This document shows positions 1 through 6,950 of a DNA stretch of 18,960 nt, one piece after another. The translations under genes and the position numbers were made by a program. The notes beneath the pieces are model-generated. The model was not told the DNA's origin. It ran no database searches and saw only the letters and a list, made by a program, of their open reading frames with translations. Origin of the DNA: Treponema sp. (GTDB taxonomy: Bacteria; Spirochaetota; Spirochaetia; Treponematales; Treponemataceae); the NCBI GenBank assembly GCA_017622055.1, contig JAGARY010000237.1:1-18960 (forward strand). Direction: 5' to 3'. Position 1 is the first letter of the stretch, and each line of letters opens with the position of its first letter.

Positions 1-559
1 ATTTGGCTAAATTTAGAGATTTTGATTCTCCATTGTTTATTAAATTTTTGAAGTACGAGAACAAAACAACTTGCATAGAACAAACAAAAAAATATCCCCA
101 AAACACAAAAAAACTATGAAAAAATTGAGAAAAACCAAACCTAATTTTTGAAAGATTACAAATAAAGAAAAGAATAAAAGTAAAAAATAACCTTATTTTA
201 TTTTGTTTTCGATGAAAGAAGCCTCTAATAAGTAAAAGATTAATACCTAAAAAAAATAAAACAACATTCATAAAATTTGATAATTGGGAAATAGATATTT
301 CCAAGGAATAAACAAAACAAACTATTGCGAAAATTTCTATCTTTTGTGGGAATATAAACAAAAAAACTAAACAAATGATAGAAAAGAATGTCTTTATAAA
401 TAAAGTACACAACTGATAATCAAACATGAGTTCATCATTGAATTTAAGAAAGCATAATTGATTAATAACAATTGCAAATACCATAACAACTCCAATTACA
501 GTAAAAGCACGAATATAAAATAAGAATCTTTTATCTCTAGAAATTTTTTCAAAACTCAT
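1..559 (-). CDS. Partial membrane protein, probable N-terminus of a membrane-tethered LuxR-type regulator
   Basis: An uninterrupted minus-strand frame runs from ATG at 559 to the window edge, giving 186 codons with no stop, so the gene is cut by the edge. A GGAG site lies 7 bases before the ATG, which supports the start. The product is strongly hydrophobic, with about five or six membrane-spanning stretches (roughly residues 14-32, 46-66, 70-85, 92-108, 118-132 and 145-160) separated by short basic loops such as RGFFHRKQNK. The last visible residues (ESKSLNLAK) are hydrophilic. From memory, Treponema has many proteins in which six such helices precede a C-terminal LuxR-type helix-turn-helix, often introduced by a similar 'LNLA/LDLS' linker. 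The DNA-binding domain would lie outside the window, so the regulator call is inference; the coding call is much firmer. It is divergent from the exported proteins that follow. Confidence 0.7.
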   Translation of the reverse strand, partial: MSFEKISRDKRFLFYIRAFTVIGVVMVFAIVINQLCFLKFNDELMFDYQLCTLFIKTFFSIICLVFLFIFPQKIEIFAIVCFVYSLEISISQLSNFMNVVLFFLGINLLLIRGFFHRKQNKIRLFFTFILFFICNLSKIRFGFSQFFHSFFVFWGYFFVCSMQVVLFSYFKNLINNGESKSLNLAK

Positions 560-597
560 TACTCTGCTCCAAGATACTAACTTCTCTTACGTATTTT

Positions 598-625
598 ATT
601 TTATAATCTTTTTTTTTGCAAGCAA
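598..625 (-). promoter_or_regulatory. Candidate promoter of the left-edge membrane protein gene
   Basis: Read on the minus strand, TTGCTT (620-625) and TAAAAT (598-603) are separated by 16 bases. The predicted transcript start is about 30 bases before the ATG at 559. The call rests on hexamer match only, in a very AT-rich 220-base divergent intergenic region. Confidence 0.35.
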
Positions 626-742
626 ATGAAATAATAAGGAAAAATATTACAAAGGTAACATCAAAAAAAAATAATGTGATGTATGTAATATTTGAATAAA
701 TATATCTTCTCCAATCAACTTTTTTTTGTAATAATTTCGACT

Positions 743-752
743 GTTACGTAAC
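743..752. promoter_or_regulatory. Perfect 10-base palindrome GTTACGTAAC
   Basis: GTTACGTAAC is its own reverse complement and ends 27 bases before the ATG of the lipoprotein gene at 780. Its position suits an operator, but only one copy is seen and no binding family can be named. I could not identify a convincing promoter for the downstream gene. Confidence 0.25.
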
Positions 753-779
753 AAAAAAAGTATTATACGGAGAAAAATT

Positions 780-1592
780 ATGAAAAAAATCAAATTTTTA
801 CAAATTCTTTTTGTTGGTTTGCTTGCAATTGGGTGTAAGCAAGAAGTAAAAGCTAACTTCCAAAGTGAAGTTCAAAATGAACAGATTGAAAAATATAGTA
901 TCATAGGTCAAGAACATAACAAGATGTTAAATAATCTATGTTTTGGAAACTCATTATCAGAAAAAGCTATAATAAGTTCTCAATCAATCTGTTTGAATGA
1001 ATACTTTGACGAAAATACAAAAGAATACTATGTATCAAATTCAAAAAATCAAAGAACGGCATCAAATGACAAACTTTCACCAACAATGGAACAAGAAAAT
1101 CTTGTAAATAAAAATGCTCTAATCTTTATTAAAGAGATTGAAAATATATTAATCAATCCTCTTTCATCATTAGATGAAACAAAAAAAGAAATCACTAAAA
1201 TAGAAAATAAAGCATTAGAACTGTTAGAAGAAGATGACTTAATGCAATTTATGAGCTATGCAGAAACAGCTAAATCTTCTCTAGAATTTTGGAATGAAAA
1301 TTATGCATTATTATCAGATACAAATACTTCAAATGCAAAATTTATAAATTGGTGGAATCAATACAAACATCGATTAGGAATGATGGCAGCGTCTGATGCT
1401 GCAGGTGCTGCGGCAGGAGCTGCAGCGGGTGCTGTAATAGGGGCACAAATAGCAGGTGTTGGTGCAGCACCTGGAGCAATAATTGGAGCCGTTGTTGCTG
1501 GTGCAGTTTCTTCAGCTCAAGGTTTTGATCAAGATTGTCTTTGTATTGTAGTCCCTCTCACATCAATTGAAAAGGAAATAAGAAAAAAATAA
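780..1592 (+). CDS. Putative lipoprotein with C-terminal glycine-zipper segment, unknown function
   Basis: The 270-residue product starts with a basic-hydrophobic signal ending LLAIGC, so Cys19 is a likely lipidation site; Ala at -3 is loose but tolerated in spirochaetes. Residues about 25-195 are polar, low in GC and free of motifs I recognise. Residues about 201-247 form an Ala/Gly-rich stretch with repeated GxxxG/AxxxG spacing (for example GAAAGAAAGAVIGA and GAAPGAIIGAVVAGA). This glycine zipper could make one or two closely packed membrane helices. A polar tail follows, containing CLC and ending in KEIRKK. Similar D-A-G-rich tails occur in unannotated exported proteins of Bacteroidetes and spirochaetes, and also in pore-forming bacteriocins; none of that assigns a function here. 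GGAG is 7 bases before ATG. The gene ahead of 1718 has the same orientation and start context. Confidence 0.8.
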   Translation: MKKIKFLQILFVGLLAIGCKQEVKANFQSEVQNEQIEKYSIIGQEHNKMLNNLCFGNSLSEKAIISSQSICLNEYFDENTKEYYVSNSKNQRTASNDKLSPTMEQENLVNKNALIFIKEIENILINPLSSLDETKKEITKIENKALELLEEDDLMQFMSYAETAKSSLEFWNENYALLSDTNTSNAKFINWWNQYKHRLGMMAASDAAGAAAGAAAGAVIGAQIAGVGAAPGAIIGAVVAGAVSSAQGFDQDCLCIVVPLTSIEKEIRKK

Positions 1593-1694
1593 AATAAGAG
1601 GTGGAGACTCTAATAAATTAAATCATTAGTGTAGTACAAAATCACTTGAATGATTCCATGATTTTTCTTGTTAGATATCTCCCCACCTATTTTA
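1591..1694 (+). repeat. Imperfect inverted repeat spanning the gap between the two exported-protein genes
   Basis: Bases 1591-1607 (AAAATA, GGTGG, GA) can pair with 1680-1693 (TC, CCACC, TATTTT), leaving a three-base bulge and one mismatch. The arms sit directly after the first gene's stop and about 25 bases before the second gene's start. This could be a processing or stability structure in a shared transcript, or a relic of an inserted short element. Confidence 0.3.
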
Positions 1695-1717
1695 TATCTT
1701 AGATACGGAGAAAAATT

Positions 1718-2209
1718 ATGAAAAAATATTTATTTATTTTTATCACTTTATTTTTTACACAAGGTCTCTTTTCACAAAATAACGATATTTTTCAAGTTCA
1801 AAAATCAGCTGAAGAATTAAAAGCAGATTTATCGAAAGTCATTATTCACCAAAACGGTTTTATGAACTTGATAAATTATGAAACTATAGAAGGTGAAAAA
1901 ATACCTGAAAAAAATCTAAAACTTTTGTTAGATAGCATTCCTGAAAACAAAAAATTGAGAAAGCAAGAAACATTTTGGAATGTAATGGATTATGTTTGTT
2001 TAGGATTAGCTGCAAGTGGAATTGTAACTTATTCAATTTGTGCATTTAATCCAGAAATGCAAAACAAAGAAACTTTTCAAAATATTTCAATAACAACTAC
2101 AGTAATTTCACTTTTTGGAGCAATTTTTTCTGGAAATATGGCCACATCAAAACGATTAAAAGCCGTTGATAATTATAACATTTCTGTAATGGGGATTCCA
2201 CTTCGGTAA
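1718..2209 (+). CDS. Small exported protein with two further hydrophobic segments, unknown function
   Basis: The 163-residue product has a clear signal peptide (MKKYLFIFITLFFTQGLFSQ), probably cut after FSQ near residue 20. A charged stretch follows (about 21-90). Two hydrophobic segments then appear (about 91-108, VCLGLAASGIVTYSICAF; and about 124-144, ISITTTVISLFGAIFSGN) before a short basic C-terminus. I do not recognise a family. A small inner-membrane or envelope protein with two helices is the plain reading; a small spirochaetal porin-like protein cannot be excluded. The bases from ATACGG to the start codon and first lysines match those of the gene at 780 over 24 bases, including a GGAG site 7 bases before ATG. 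The two genes are probably cotranscribed or were derived from duplicated control sequence. Confidence 0.75.
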   Translation: MKKYLFIFITLFFTQGLFSQNNDIFQVQKSAEELKADLSKVIIHQNGFMNLINYETIEGEKIPEKNLKLLLDSIPENKKLRKQETFWNVMDYVCLGLAASGIVTYSICAFNPEMQNKETFQNISITTTVISLFGAIFSGNMATSKRLKAVDNYNISVMGIPLR

Positions 2210-2269
2210 TACTGTCATTCCAAAATCGCTTAAAATTTAGCAATTGAAATTTAATTTCCCTTTAAATAA

Positions 2270-2372
2270 AGCCTAGCCCAGATTGGAAAGGCGCTGAAAG
2301 CGTTCTCGGATGTTGAGCAGAGCGAAACATCCGAGAATGAGCGTTAGCGGAACCTTGGAAAGCTGGAAAGGT
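2270..2372 (+). repeat. GC-rich hairpin repeat element (copy A)
   Basis: This patch is abruptly richer in G and C than its surroundings. Its core is a perfect 12-base stem (2303-2314, TTCTCGGATGTT; 2326-2337, its reverse complement) with an 11-base loop. The stem is followed directly by TGAGCGTTAGCGGAA. The element near 8915-8956, read on the minus strand, has a different stem followed by nearly the same tail, TGAGCGGTAGCGAAG. This indicates a dispersed repeat family with variable stems. The rest of the 313-base gap (2210-2522) is AT-rich and holds no gene I can see apart from the GH43 control region at its right end. Confidence 0.6.
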
Positions 2373-2482
2373 AGAATTGATTTTTGGGGATTTTTTTTTA
2401 TGGTATTTTTTAAACTGTATTTGCTCCAAAATCACAAAAAGAATAAAATGTTATTATTAAATTAGTTTTGTACTATCCTAAG

Positions 2483-2565
2483 TAAAATTTCCTATTGATT
2501 TTTAGCAATTATCTTCTAAAATATGTTATACTGTGCTATACAGAATAAATTAATAGGAAATTTTA
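2483..2565 (+). repeat. 83-base inverted repeat covering the GH43 promoter and ribosome binding site
   Basis: TAAAATTTCCTATT (2483-2496) is the exact reverse complement of AATAGGAAATTTTA (2552-2565). One G-U pair and four more base pairs extend the arms inward to 2501 and 2547, for 19 pairs around a 45-base loop. The left arm covers the proposed -35 hexamer. The right arm covers the AGGA ribosome binding site and the first base of the start codon. Confidence 0.6.
2495..2543 (+). promoter_or_regulatory. Candidate GH43 promoter and operator
   Basis: TTGATT (2495-2500) and TAAAAT (2517-2522) are separated by 16 bases, predicting a start near 2529. An imperfect dyad, CTGTGCTATACAG (2531-2543), lies at the predicted start and would suit a repressor. 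TATACT (2527-2532) is an alternative -10 without a good -35. Confidence 0.35.
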
Positions 2566-3542
2566 TGAGTATTGAAAAGAAACCTTTAGTAAATGACTTA
2601 TACACAGCAGACCCTTCTGCACATGTGTTCAATGGAAAAATCTACATTTACCCTTCTCATGACGAAGATATTGATGTAGAAAACAACGACAACGGCGATC
2701 AATATGACATGAAAGATTACCATGTTTACGAAATGCCAGATACAGAAACATATCCAAAAGATTGCGGATGTGCATTAAAATTGGAAGATATTCCATGGGC
2801 AAGTAAACAAGTTTGGGCTCCAGACTGTGTAGAAAAAGACGGAAAATATTATTTTGTTTTCCCAGCTCGTGATAAAGAAGGATTTTTCAGAATTGGTATT
2901 GCAATTGGCGACAAACCTGAAGGTCCATTCAAAGCAGAACCAAATTATATTCCAGGATCATATTCAATTGACCCATGTATGTTCCCAGATACAGACGGAA
3001 AATATTATCTTACTTTCGGTGGAATTTGGGGCGGACAATTAGACCAATACAGAAATAACAAATGGAGTGCAGATAACAAAGAACCACAAGGTGATGAAGA
3101 AGCTTGTACAGCAAAAATTGCACTTATGAAAGACAATTTGTTAGAAATGGCAGAAGAACCAAAAGACATCATGATTCTTGATGAAAACGGAAAACCTCTT
3201 ACAGGTGGCGACGAAGCAAGACGTTACTTTGAAGATCCATGGTTATTCAAAAAAGGCGACACATACTACTTTACATATTCAACTGGAACAACTCACCTTT
3301 TATGTTACGCAACTTCTAAAAATGTTTACGGTCCATACACTTATGGCGGCGTAATTTTAACACCAGTTCTTGGATGGACAACACACCACTCAATTCTTGA
3401 ATTCAACGGGAAATGGTACTTATTCTACCACGACTGCGAACGTTCTGGTGGCGTAAACCAAAAACGTAACATAAAATTCCGCGAAATGAAATTCAAAGAA
3501 GATGGCGGAATTGAAACAATGGATGGAAGCATAGAAAAGTAA
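2565..3542 (+). CDS. GH43-type glycoside hydrolase, cytoplasmic
   Basis: The 325-residue product has the five-bladed propeller pattern of family GH43 (beta-xylosidase, alpha-L-arabinofuranosidase and relatives). The three catalytic acids are visible: Asp16 in TADPSAHVF (general base), Asp136 in YSIDPCMF (pKa modulator) and Glu223 in RYFEDPWLF (general acid). Blade-like repeats such as KIYIYPSHD, KYYFVF, KYYLTFGG, TYYFTYS and KWYLFYHD recur. There is no signal peptide, so it should act on imported oligosaccharides. I chose ATG at 2565 (MSIEKKPLVN) because AGGA lies 6 bases upstream; the in-frame ATG at 2523 adds 14 unlikely residues, has no site and falls inside the promoter region. Codon use is slightly richer in GC at third positions than the preceding genes. 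Substrate cannot be fixed from sequence; xylan or arabinan fragments are likely. A terminator follows. Confidence 0.9.
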   Translation: MSIEKKPLVNDLYTADPSAHVFNGKIYIYPSHDEDIDVENNDNGDQYDMKDYHVYEMPDTETYPKDCGCALKLEDIPWASKQVWAPDCVEKDGKYYFVFPARDKEGFFRIGIAIGDKPEGPFKAEPNYIPGSYSIDPCMFPDTDGKYYLTFGGIWGGQLDQYRNNKWSADNKEPQGDEEACTAKIALMKDNLLEMAEEPKDIMILDENGKPLTGGDEARRYFEDPWLFKKGDTYYFTYSTGTTHLLCYATSKNVYGPYTYGGVILTPVLGWTTHHSILEFNGKWYLFYHDCERSGGVNQKRNIKFREMKFKEDGGIETMDGSIEK

Positions 3543-3556
3543 TTTTGGTGTTCCCC

Positions 3557-3597
3557 AAAAAAAAGACCATTTTGCAATGCAAAATGGTCTTTTTTTT
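3557..3597. terminator. Bidirectional intrinsic terminator
   Basis: A perfect 15-base stem (3561-3575, AAAAGACCATTTTGC) pairs with 3579-3593 around the loop AAT, and flanking A and T runs extend it to about 19 pairs. T-rich tracts follow on both strands, so it can end the GH43 transcript on the plus strand and the tRNA transcript on the minus strand. Confidence 0.9.
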
Positions 3598-3603
3598 GTT
3601 CGG

Positions 3604-3676
3604 TGGGCCATCTTGGATTTGAACCAAGGACCAAAGGATTATGAGTCCTCTGCTCTAACCGCTGAGCTAATGGCCC
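3604..3676 (-). tRNA. tRNA with anticodon CAT, probably tRNA-Ile2 (lysidine type), possibly tRNA-Met
   Basis: The minus strand folds into a full 73-base cloverleaf. The acceptor stem is GGGCCAT/ATGGCCC, the D stem GCTC/GAGC, the anticodon stem GAGGA/TCCTT with loop CTCATAA, and the T arm CTTGG-TTCAAAT-CCAAG. The anticodon CAT lies at 3641-3643. The C4:G69 and C5:G68 pairs, the U12:A23 pair and the short D loop match E. coli ileX and the known identity elements for TilS, which modifies the C to lysidine; E. coli elongator tRNA-Met has U4-A5 here. The discriminator base is A and the full CCA tail is not encoded (CCG follows). It is not an initiator, since the first pair G-C is matched. Confidence 0.92.
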
Positions 3677-3692
3677 GAATTGATGTGATGTA

Positions 3693-3721
3693 AGATTAAC
3701 ATAAATGAGGGATTTTTGCAA
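3693..3721 (-). promoter_or_regulatory. Candidate promoter for the tRNA
   Basis: On the minus strand TTGCAA (3716-3721) and TAATCT (3693-3698) are separated by 17 bases, with TG directly before the -10. The predicted start is about 10 bases before the mature tRNA 5' end. Confidence 0.5.
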
Positions 3722-3808
3722 GATGGAAACTAAAATCTTCTTTTATTCAAAAGCCTATTCCAAACACACAAAATCTTAAAACTTCACCAAATACAACTTC
3801 CTACCCAA

Positions 3809-3837
3809 TTGTAAAAGAATGTGTTTTGTGATAATCT
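3809..3837 (+). promoter_or_regulatory. Candidate promoter of the prs operon
   Basis: TTGTAA (3809-3814) and TAATCT (3832-3837) are separated by 17 bases, the same -10 and spacing as the tRNA promoter on the opposite strand. The transcript would have a leader of about 25 bases before the ATG at 3871. Confidence 0.4.
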
Positions 3838-3870
3838 AAAATCAAATCCCACATATAAAGAGGTCTTATT

Positions 3871-5163
3871 ATGCCTTATACAGAACCAACAAGTCTAGCG
3901 ATTGTTGCGTGTCCTGGTGGCGAAGCTTTCGCCAATGAAGTCATAACGCACCTTAAACACATGTACAAACACCGCTTCACTTTGAAGAACGATGTTGTAT
4001 CAAAGCGTTATGAGCTGAGTAAAGAAGAGCTTGTGAACAAAATTAATTTGCAAAACGATTTGCAAACTAGTGATTTGTGCATAAGAGGAGCTACAAACAA
4101 ATATCGTCAACCTGATTTTATGGTAAAAACTAGGTTTTCGTATTTTGCAAATGGAGAAGTAAAAACCGAACTTCTTGAAACTGTTCGGGGAAAAGATGTC
4201 TTCATTTTCCAAGACGTTGAGAATCACGAAGTTCTTTCCCTCAACGGTGGTAAAAACAAGGTTGTAATGACAGTAAATGATCACGTTATGTCATTGCTGG
4301 TTACAATTGATGCAGTTAGAATGGCAGGAGCAGAAAAAATTACTTTAGTTGTTCCAGCTTATCCTTACGCACGCCAACACAAACGTAAAGGACGTGAAGG
4401 TTTAACTGCAAGTCTTTTAGGTCACATCTACGAAATGCAAGGTGTTTCAAGAATCATCACTCTTGATTTGCACTCTCGCGAAATTCCAAACGCATTTTCT
4501 CGCCTAAATTTGGATAATCTTCATGCAAGTTATCAAGTTATCAGAGAATTAAGCAAAATTGTTGATTTAACTGGTAAAACTGAAGATTTAGTAATTGTTT
4601 CTCCTGACACTGGGGCAATTGATAGAAATAAATTCTACGCTTCTGGATTAAAACTTCCTTTGGCAATGATTTATAAAGAAAGAGATTATTCAATTGTTAC
4701 TCAAGATGCTCATTCAACAAATATTAAATCTGTAAAATTGCTTGGTGATGTAAAAGGTAAAGTTGCATTCTTGGCAGATGATATGCTTGGAACTGGTGGA
4801 ACTTTACTAAAAGCTATGGAATTTTTAAAAGAACAAGGTGCTACAAAAGTTATTTGTGCAATTTCTTTGCCATTCTTTACAGGTAATGCAATTGAACAAT
4901 TTGACGAAGCTTACAAACAAGGCTTGTTCTACAAAATTATTGGTACAAATGCAGTTTATCACGAAGAATTACTAAAACGCGAATGGTACATCAACACAGA
5001 TGTTAGTGGACTTTTTGCAAACGTAATTACTCGCATTCACTACAATCAATCTTTGGGTGAATTACTTGATAACAGAAATATAATTGAAAAGGTTTTAAAA
5101 CAAAGTAACAAAGAGTCTAACAAAGATGAATCTTTAAAAGATGAAGTTTGCAAGGACAACTAA
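3871..5163 (+). CDS. prs: Ribose-phosphate pyrophosphokinase (PRPP synthetase)
   Basis: It makes PRPP from ribose 5-phosphate and ATP, the shared precursor of nucleotides, histidine and tryptophan. Core family motifs are present in order: NGEVKTEL-TVRGKDVFIFQ (about 94-114), the flexible-loop region VPAYPYARQHKRKG (161-174), TLDLHSREIPNAF (197-209), VIVSPDTGAIDRN (241-253) and the PRPP loop LADDMLGTGGTLLKA (301-315). At 430 residues it is about 115 longer than the usual 315. The extra length is mostly an expanded N-terminal part (roughly residues 25-88, ahead of the usual RFSDGE-like strand), and also a Lys/Glu-rich tail after residue 405. AGAGG lies 7 bases before the ATG. It is the first gene of a three-gene operon; the next gene starts 6 bases after its stop. 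The enlarged form is probably lineage-specific; whether it alters allosteric control is unknown. Confidence 0.93.
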   Translation: MPYTEPTSLAIVACPGGEAFANEVITHLKHMYKHRFTLKNDVVSKRYELSKEELVNKINLQNDLQTSDLCIRGATNKYRQPDFMVKTRFSYFANGEVKTELLETVRGKDVFIFQDVENHEVLSLNGGKNKVVMTVNDHVMSLLVTIDAVRMAGAEKITLVVPAYPYARQHKRKGREGLTASLLGHIYEMQGVSRIITLDLHSREIPNAFSRLNLDNLHASYQVIRELSKIVDLTGKTEDLVIVSPDTGAIDRNKFYASGLKLPLAMIYKERDYSIVTQDAHSTNIKSVKLLGDVKGKVAFLADDMLGTGGTLLKAMEFLKEQGATKVICAISLPFFTGNAIEQFDEAYKQGLFYKIIGTNAVYHEELLKREWYINTDVSGLFANVITRIHYNQSLGELLDNRNIIEKVLKQSNKESNKDESLKDEVCKDN

Positions 5164-5169
5164 AGTTTT

Positions 5170-6282
5170 ATGACTGACTGTATTCTTGCGGCTGATATTG
5201 GAACAACATCTCTAAAAATTGGATTAATTTCAATGAAGGGTAATTTAGTTTCTTTAGCAACCGCAAGAAATCTTCAAAAAGACGCAAGGTTTTGTGGAGC
5301 AAATTGGCTGCAAACTTTGCGTTTTGCATTTAACAAATTAAAAAATAAATCTGAATGCAACATTATTGGAATGTGCGTTTCTGGGAACGGTCCTACAGTT
5401 GTAACAGAAAATGGACTTACAATTCGTTGGGATGAAGAAACTCCAATTCTAGAAGATTTTGCCGAAAAAGAAAATCCATTGATAAAATTTTCACTTTTTT
5501 TGCCAAAAATCTTACACTTAAAAAACAACTTTCCAAAAGAATTTGAAAAATCAAAATATATTTTTTCTGGTCCAGAATACGTTTTGTATCAACTAACCGG
5601 AAACCCAATTACAATTTTGCCCGAAAATCGCTACGAAGCTGCTTATTGGACAGATGATGCTTTAAAAATATGCAGAATTCCAACAGAAAAAATGCCGCCT
5701 TTTGTAGAAATTGGTGATTTTGCAGGAAATCTTTTACCAGAACAAAGCGAAATATTGGGGCTTCCAAAAAATCTTCCTATTTTTTGTGGTGGTCCAGATT
5801 TTGTAATGGCAATTATTGGTTCTGGAACAAATTCTGTTGGTGATATTGTGGACCGTTGTGGCACAAGCGAAGGAATTAACATTTGCATCAACAAACAGAT
5901 TTTTGCAGAAGGATTTAGAACTTTGCCATCTCCATTCCCTAATCTTTGGAATATTTCTTTACTCATTCCAAACAGCAACAAAATGACAAAAGATGGCCGA
6001 GTTGAAATTGCTGCAAATGGAATTAAAAAAATTGAATCAATTTTACAAGAAAATAACATTATTCTTTCTGATGTGATGGTTGTTTCTGGCGGTCAAGGGA
6101 AAGATAATTATTTAAATAAAATAAAAGCGCAAAAAATGAATCTTAAAATTGCAAAAGCAAACAATTGTGTTCACGCAGAATTGCTTGGTGATTTTTGTGC
6201 CGCATTAAAAGGCATGGGCTATTTTGATTCAATTTTGGACGCTTCAAAAAAATGCATTAAAAAGGTAATTCAAAACTACTAA
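5170..6282 (+). CDS. Short FGGY-family carbohydrate kinase
   Basis: FGGY kinases phosphorylate sugars or polyols such as xylulose, glycerol or ribulose. The N-terminal phosphate loop LAADIGTTSLKIG (6-18) is typical. IRWDEET (85-91) fits the substrate-binding Asp region. CGGPDFVMAIIGSG (206-219) matches the conserved GGGD motif, making Asp210 the likely base. DRCGTSEG (228-235) and the late nucleotide-site motif VVSGGQGKDNYLNKI (about 303-317) follow. At 370 residues it is about 100-130 shorter than most members. The gap falls after residue about 268, where the usual segment with 'ERAP..DP.ARG' is absent and the frame passes directly to the GGRGK-like region. The frame is otherwise clean, so this is a compact form rather than an obvious pseudogene. 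AAGGA lies 13 bases before ATG inside the prs end. Substrate unknown. Confidence 0.82.
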   Translation: MTDCILAADIGTTSLKIGLISMKGNLVSLATARNLQKDARFCGANWLQTLRFAFNKLKNKSECNIIGMCVSGNGPTVVTENGLTIRWDEETPILEDFAEKENPLIKFSLFLPKILHLKNNFPKEFEKSKYIFSGPEYVLYQLTGNPITILPENRYEAAYWTDDALKICRIPTEKMPPFVEIGDFAGNLLPEQSEILGLPKNLPIFCGGPDFVMAIIGSGTNSVGDIVDRCGTSEGINICINKQIFAEGFRTLPSPFPNLWNISLLIPNSNKMTKDGRVEIAANGIKKIESILQENNIILSDVMVVSGGQGKDNYLNKIKAQKMNLKIAKANNCVHAELLGDFCAALKGMGYFDSILDASKKCIKKVIQNY

Positions 6283-6283
6283 A

Positions 6284-6928
6284 ATGAAAATCCATAAAAT
6301 TCCACAAACTATTCAAACTTTAATTTTTGATATTGATTCTACACTTTACACAAACAGTGCTTACGCTTACGAACAAGTTGATTGCCAAGTAAGAGAATTT
6401 GCAAAATTAAAAAATATGACTTCTGATGAGGCTCGAAAACTTGTTTTTGATTTTAGGAAAAACTTTGCCAAAGAAAATAACGGAAAAAAAATTAGCCTTG
6501 GAAACCTTTTAACAAATTTTGGCATTCCAATTGAACAAAGTGTGCAATGGCGAAATGATTTAATGCGTCCAGAAGATTTTTTAGTTCGGGATGAAAAATT
6601 AATTTGCGAATTACAAATTTTGTCTAAAAAATATAAATTAATTTGCGTTACAAACAATCCTGTAAAACCTGCCAGAAAAACTTTGGAAGTAATTGGCATT
6701 TCTGATTTTTTTGAACACATTGTAGGTTTAGACACTTGTTATAAATCTAAACCAGCCCGTGAACCTTTTGAAAAAGCCTTAGAATTAACAAAAACAACCG
6801 CAGAAAATGCAGTTGCAATTGGCGACCGTTATGATTTAGATATTGAACTTCCCCTTCGCATGGGCATGGGCGGAATTGAAGTTTCTGGCGTAGAAGATGT
6901 GTATGGGTTGAATAAAATTTTAGGGTAA
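6284..6928 (+). CDS. HAD-superfamily phosphatase, pyrimidine 5'-nucleotidase-like
   Basis: The 214-residue product has all four HAD motifs: FDIDSTLY with nucleophile Asp16 and Asp18, VTNN with Thr123, Lys154/156 in YKSKPAREPF, and the metal-binding GDRYDLD (180-186). A helical cap lies between motifs I and II (about 25-95). The opening 'DIDSTLYTNS' and the late 'KPAREPF' resemble the SDT1/YjjG-like 5'-nucleotidase branch, which removes phosphate from pyrimidine nucleotides. The start lies one base after the kinase stop, with only AAGG 17 bases upstream, so translation is probably coupled. Its place behind PRPP synthetase and a sugar kinase suggests sugar-phosphate or nucleotide salvage, or clearance of a damaged phosphorylated product. 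Exact substrate unknown. Confidence 0.85.
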   Translation: MKIHKIPQTIQTLIFDIDSTLYTNSAYAYEQVDCQVREFAKLKNMTSDEARKLVFDFRKNFAKENNGKKISLGNLLTNFGIPIEQSVQWRNDLMRPEDFLVRDEKLICELQILSKKYKLICVTNNPVKPARKTLEVIGISDFFEHIVGLDTCYKSKPAREPFEKALELTKTTAENAVAIGDRYDLDIELPLRMGMGGIEVSGVEDVYGLNKILG

Positions 6929-6950
6929 AAAAGATCCTTAATTCTTTTTC

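Noticed and set aside
2523..2564. Upstream ATG start for the GH43 enzyme
   Set aside because: It has no ribosome site, falls at the predicted promoter, and the added residues do not fit the family N-terminus.
3420..3721. Minus-strand frames of 63 and 98 residues
   Set aside because: They run through the terminator and the tRNA gene. The 'GPLAQRLEQRTHNPLVLGSNP' type of text is a known artefact of translating tRNA-flanking sequence.
5643..6059. Minus-strand frame of 138 residues opposite the FGGY kinase
   Set aside because: It is antisense to a gene with clear kinase motifs, and has no ribosome site or recognisable features.
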